Assembly (NCBI GenBank): GCA_002327255.1
Contig: DCUM01000056.1
Coordinates: 1-22,196 of the forward strand
Length of the DNA stretch: 22,196 bases
Direction of reading: 5' to 3'
From: a bacterium UBA2214
GTDB taxonomy: Bacteria > Zhuqueibacterota > Zhuqueibacteria > Residuimicrobiales > Residuimicrobiaceae
Shown: positions 20,027 through 22,196 of the stretch, one piece after another
Layout: every line of letters starts with the position of its first letter
Numbering within the stretch: position 1 is the stretch's first letter
Translations under genes and position numbers: made by a program
Notes under the pieces: model-generated
The model's input: the letters and a program-made list of their open reading frames with translations, nothing else
Databases searched by the model: none
What the model was told of the DNA's origin: nothing

Positions 20027-20547
20027 ATGACGTGTGTGCTCCTGCGGCAAAAAGGTATCACTCGCAACCCGGAGGCTTCGCCCTTTTTCACGCTGGTGCG
20101 TGACCATTTCGACGCGTTCGAGTGAGTTGACGAAGAGCGGTTTCAGCCGAAATAGCACCATTGGCGGCCGGTCATCCGCACCGCCATCGACAAGTTTCTC
20201 AAATGGCGGGACCTGAGAGAGGGGTTTGCGCGGGTTCGCTGCCCGGATTGCGGTGTAGAATTTTTCGGGTGTTTTCGTGCCGGCAACGCTGCTGTTGTCC
20301 CGATCAGAAGTGGGCGCTGTTGCCAGGTATGCGGCTGGCTGTCCTGTGCATGCGATTGTGAGCGAGGGGTTGTTCCGGCGGGACGGATTTTTTATCCGGA
20401 TCACCAGGGTGGATATGGAGCGGTGCACGGAAGCGAGGTGGGAGCGGGTGTTTGATCTGCTGCTGTGTGAGGAAAAGATCGATGAGGGGGTGGTGCGATC
20501 GATGCGGGGTTGGCCGCACTCGTGATTCGGCATCGACAACTCTGTCA
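20027..20547 (+). pseudogene. IS91-family transposase, degenerate
   Basis: From ATG 20027 the frame reads NPEASPFFTLVRDHFDAFE, TGA (20123-20125), VDEERFQPK, TAG (20153-20155), HHWRPVIRTAIDKFLKWRD and LREGFARVRCPDCGVEFF: the N-terminal zinc-binding region of IS91 transposases. A frameshift leads to VFSCRQRCCCP, finger residues where intact relatives have FSCKxRxFCPSC. After another frame change, with an apparent deletion of roughly 75-90 codons, come VHAIVSEGLFRRDGFFIR and HSGFGIDNSV, conserved in the middle of the family. The C-terminal part with the catalytic Tyr is absent. Two stops, two frame changes and two deletions mean the element is dead. IS91 enzymes are HUH-type and mobilise adjacent DNA by rolling circle, which may be relevant to the surrounding debris. 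Confidence 0.85.
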
Positions 20548-20549
20548 AG

Positions 20550-20582
20550 AAATGTCGGACACCTCTGGGGTGTCCGACATTT
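20550..20582. repeat. Perfect 14-bp hairpin at the 3' edge of the IS91 remnant
   Basis: AAATGTCGGACACC (20550-20563) and GGTGTCCGACATTT (20569-20582) pair perfectly across a 5-base loop. It begins directly after the last recognisable transposase codons. IS91-type elements carry subterminal hairpins at their ends, but this could equally be an unrelated terminator or palindromic insertion, as no T run follows. Confidence 0.6.
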
Positions 20583-20972
20583 AATTCCACCATAAATTAG
20601 ACAGGACCTTTGGCATAATTGGATTACGAGGAATAAAGTTTCTCGCTTCCTGAAGGTCCTTTGATCACAAAGCGGTTATTGTAGAGTGGGGACATTAAAC
20701 TTTTTGATTGGCAACCTGGCGAAAGTATAAATTTTACGCCAGGTTGCTTCATGGTTCTCATTCAACTCATCGAGATGCCTGAATGGATCATTTTACAGAA
20801 CCATGTGTGGAATTTTACCATATTTACAGGCATATTTTTTGCTTAACTTATGTTAAATCTGGGGGGTTATAAATTCAAGTTATTGATTATTTTCAACTAA
20901 AGTAGACGATAAATACTGAGTAGTCGTAAATTTGCGACTATTGCTGTCACTTTTTTTATAAGGAGACTAAAT
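20583..20972. other. AT-rich non-coding leader with several inverted repeats
   Basis: About 390 bases without a credible gene upstream of the S74 protein gene. Inverted repeats: AGGACCTT (20603-20610) with AAGGTCCT (20653-20660); an 11-bp perfect pair GCAACCTGGCG (20711-20721) with CGCCAGGTTGC (20737-20747); and TAGTCG (20921-20926) with CGACTA (20935-20940), about 20 bases before the Shine-Dalgarno. The last could regulate the gene at 20973. No clear -35/-10 pair was found. Confidence 0.5.
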
Positions 20973-22079
20973 ATGCGCTTCGGACAACTCCTGGTTATTG
21001 CGCTCATGGTTGCCACACATGCAGCAAGTGCTCAAATGCTGATCAAAAGCAGTTCGCTGGATGAATTGGTACGTATCACTCAGAATGGTTCGGTGGGCGT
21101 CGGAACCAGTCTGCCGGCAGCGACCATGGCCATATCGGGCAATATGGCTTTGGGCAGCGCCTATGCAACGCTCGCGCCTCCTGACGATGGTTTGATTGTA
21201 CAAGGGCTTGTGGGCATTGGGACTCCTTTAAGCAACCCCTATGCGAAAGCGACCGTGATTGGCTCGATGGCCGATGCGGGCGCTGCCTTGCGCCGTACCC
21301 TACTGGTGCGTGCAGATGATTTCAACATCAACAGCCAAAGTCAAGTGACCATAGCCGCCCATTCACATGCGCCGGCGCAGAATTCCGACAACATGTTTCG
21401 AACAGCCGTGTACGGTGCGGTGACATCAAATTATGGCGGCGACAACAACAATGTGGTTGCTTCGGCCAATATGGCCCATTATGTCGGCTCCGGCAACACC
21501 TCGCCCACTCAATACTATGCCGTGAACGCAATGATTCATGCTCAGGATGTCAGTTGGAATCCTCTCGCCAAGACGGCCACCCGTGTTGCTCTGTTAAGTG
21601 TCAACTATAACGACGGCCCCAGCGATTGGTCGCTGCGAGCTCTGGGTGCAAAAAGTTATATCGCCAACGAACTGTATGTTAATACGCACAATATCAACTC
21701 TGATTATGCTTTGAGCGTCGGCGGTGAAGCGCGCAAATCAGCGGGAACGGCCAGCTGGATTATTTTTTCCGACAAACAGCTTAAAAATATCAGCGGCAGC
21801 TATGATCCGGGATTGGCGGAGATCATGCAACTGAACGCCATTCGCTATAAATATGTGGCTGATGCAAAGCTGGGATTATCCACTCGTGATGAATATGTCG
21901 GACTGGGCGCCCAGGATGTGCAACAGGTCATCCCTGATGCCGTGACCCGGGATGAGAGCGGCTATCTCATGCTGAAAACCGACCCCATTTTCTATGCCAT
22001 GCTGAACGCCATCAAGGAGCTCAAGGAAAAGAACGATCGCTTACAATCCAGAGTAGAACAACTGGAGGCCATAAGATAG
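20973..22079 (+). CDS. Secreted fibre-like protein with C-terminal Peptidase S74 chaperone domain
   Basis: The 368-aa protein starts with a signal peptide (MRFGQLLVIALMVATHAASA, then QML). Residues about 38-100 hold two repeats of a 'GVGT..P....I.G' fibre-head type (VGVGTSLPAATMAISGN and VGIGTPLSNPYAKATVIG). A long Asn/Ser/Ala-rich middle follows. From about 262 comes an intramolecular chaperone auto-processing domain: SDKQLKNISG (Ser266, Lys271, the spacing of the Ser/Lys dyad known in MYRF), MQLNAIRYKY, EYVGLGAQDVQQVIPDAV, FYAMLNAIKELKEKND and a short C-terminal coiled coil. Such domains trimerise beta-fibres of phage tailspikes and some bacterial and eukaryotic proteins and then cleave before the Ser. 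Here it would trimerise an exported surface fibre. AAGGAG precedes the ATG; a terminator follows. No phage genes surround it. Confidence 0.85.
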   Translation: MRFGQLLVIALMVATHAASAQMLIKSSSLDELVRITQNGSVGVGTSLPAATMAISGNMALGSAYATLAPPDDGLIVQGLVGIGTPLSNPYAKATVIGSMADAGAALRRTLLVRADDFNINSQSQVTIAAHSHAPAQNSDNMFRTAVYGAVTSNYGGDNNNVVASANMAHYVGSGNTSPTQYYAVNAMIHAQDVSWNPLAKTATRVALLSVNYNDGPSDWSLRALGAKSYIANELYVNTHNINSDYALSVGGEARKSAGTASWIIFSDKQLKNISGSYDPGLAEIMQLNAIRYKYVADAKLGLSTRDEYVGLGAQDVQQVIPDAVTRDESGYLMLKTDPIFYAMLNAIKELKEKNDRLQSRVEQLEAIR

Positions 22080-22111
22080 AGCCGGTTTTATTGACATTTT
22101 TTTAGAATTAA

Positions 22112-22145
22112 GGGTGTTGCTCATTTTTCAGGCAGCACCCTTTTT
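22112..22145 (+). terminator. Rho-independent terminator of the S74 protein gene
   Basis: GGGTGTTGC (22112-22120) pairs with GCAGCACCC (22132-22140, one G-T pair), followed by TTTTTG. It lies 32 bases after the stop codon at 22079. Confidence 0.85.
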
Positions 22146-22150
22146 GTTTG

Positions 22151-22196
22151 TTTGTGATCAAGTCCTTTGTAGTGTACCTGTCACGGAGCAAAGCGT
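22151..22196 (+). repeat. Probable left end of a second IS91-like element, copy B, cut by the window edge
   Basis: It resembles 19885-19930 (see copy A), which lies upstream of the broken IS91 transposase. It begins right after the terminator of the S74 gene and is cut at the window edge, so whether a transposase follows cannot be seen. Confidence 0.45.

Noticed and set aside
20009..20593. Minus-strand 194-codon open frame
   Set aside because: It is antisense to the IS91 transposase remnant, whose protein motifs are clear, and it ends in the perfect hairpin.
1..22196. CRISPR array, tRNA, rRNA, or a complete phage or defence operon
   Set aside because: No regularly spaced direct repeats, tRNA cloverleaf or conserved rRNA stretch was noticed by eye. 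The only defence-related sequence is the brxL fragment, and the S74 protein has no phage structural neighbours in view.

Overview
The window looks like a chromosomal segment of an uncultivated, moderately GC-rich bacterium with a Gram-negative envelope. The best lineage clue is the C-terminus of the large glycosidase, an 'NYPNPFN...G.Y' type IX-secretion/FlgD-like sorting domain typical of FCB-group and related phyla (Bacteroidota, Ignavibacteria, Calditrichota, KSB1 and similar). A second, decayed copy of such a domain lies near 19.5 kb. Several predicted outer-membrane proteins fit the same picture. Placement below that level is inference.

Layout. 1-183: possible 3' end of a plus-strand gene, then a hairpin terminator. 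353-1096 (-): unrecognised soluble protein. 1444-3772 (+): three-gene operon of a small exported protein, a polytopic membrane protein, and a bEBP/NtrC-like AAA+ protein with a Fis-type HTH whose ATPase and sigma-54 contact motifs are degenerate. 3898-8731 (-): GH5 endoglucanase-like lipoprotein candidate, large secreted GH3 exo-beta-glucosidase with CBM6 and sorting domain, and a SAM methyltransferase; the two hydrolases suggest extracellular beta-glucan use. 9216-9416 (+): cold-shock protein. 9466-14139 (-): operon of alanine-aminotransferase-like enzyme, DUF454/YbaN membrane protein and RapA, the last two joined by a TGATG overlap. 14509-16146 (+): two exported beta-barrel-like proteins, the second of DUF481 type. 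16255-17232 (-): stand-alone ATP-grasp ligase.

From about 17.28 to 20.6 kb the window changes character: it is visibly more AT-rich and full of gene debris. It holds a 129-bp REPIN/MITE-like element whose edge abuts a frameshifted transketolase N-terminal-subunit pseudogene, an intact uroporphyrinogen-decarboxylase-like gene, the tail of a lost secreted protein, a roughly 147-bp fragment of a BREX brxL gene, and an IS91-family transposase wrecked by stops, frameshifts and deletion. Then follow about 390 bp of AT-rich non-coding DNA with hairpins and a secreted protein ending in a Peptidase S74 intramolecular-chaperone domain (20973-22079). The last 46 bp resemble the sequence just upstream of the broken IS91 transposase, suggesting that a second related element begins at the window edge.

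There is no CRISPR array, rRNA or recognisable tRNA. The strongest candidates for something new are the sigma-54-like regulator operon at 1.4-3.8 kb and the secreted S74 protein. The brxL scrap is the strongest sign of a lost defence island. No complete new defence or mobile system is visible.
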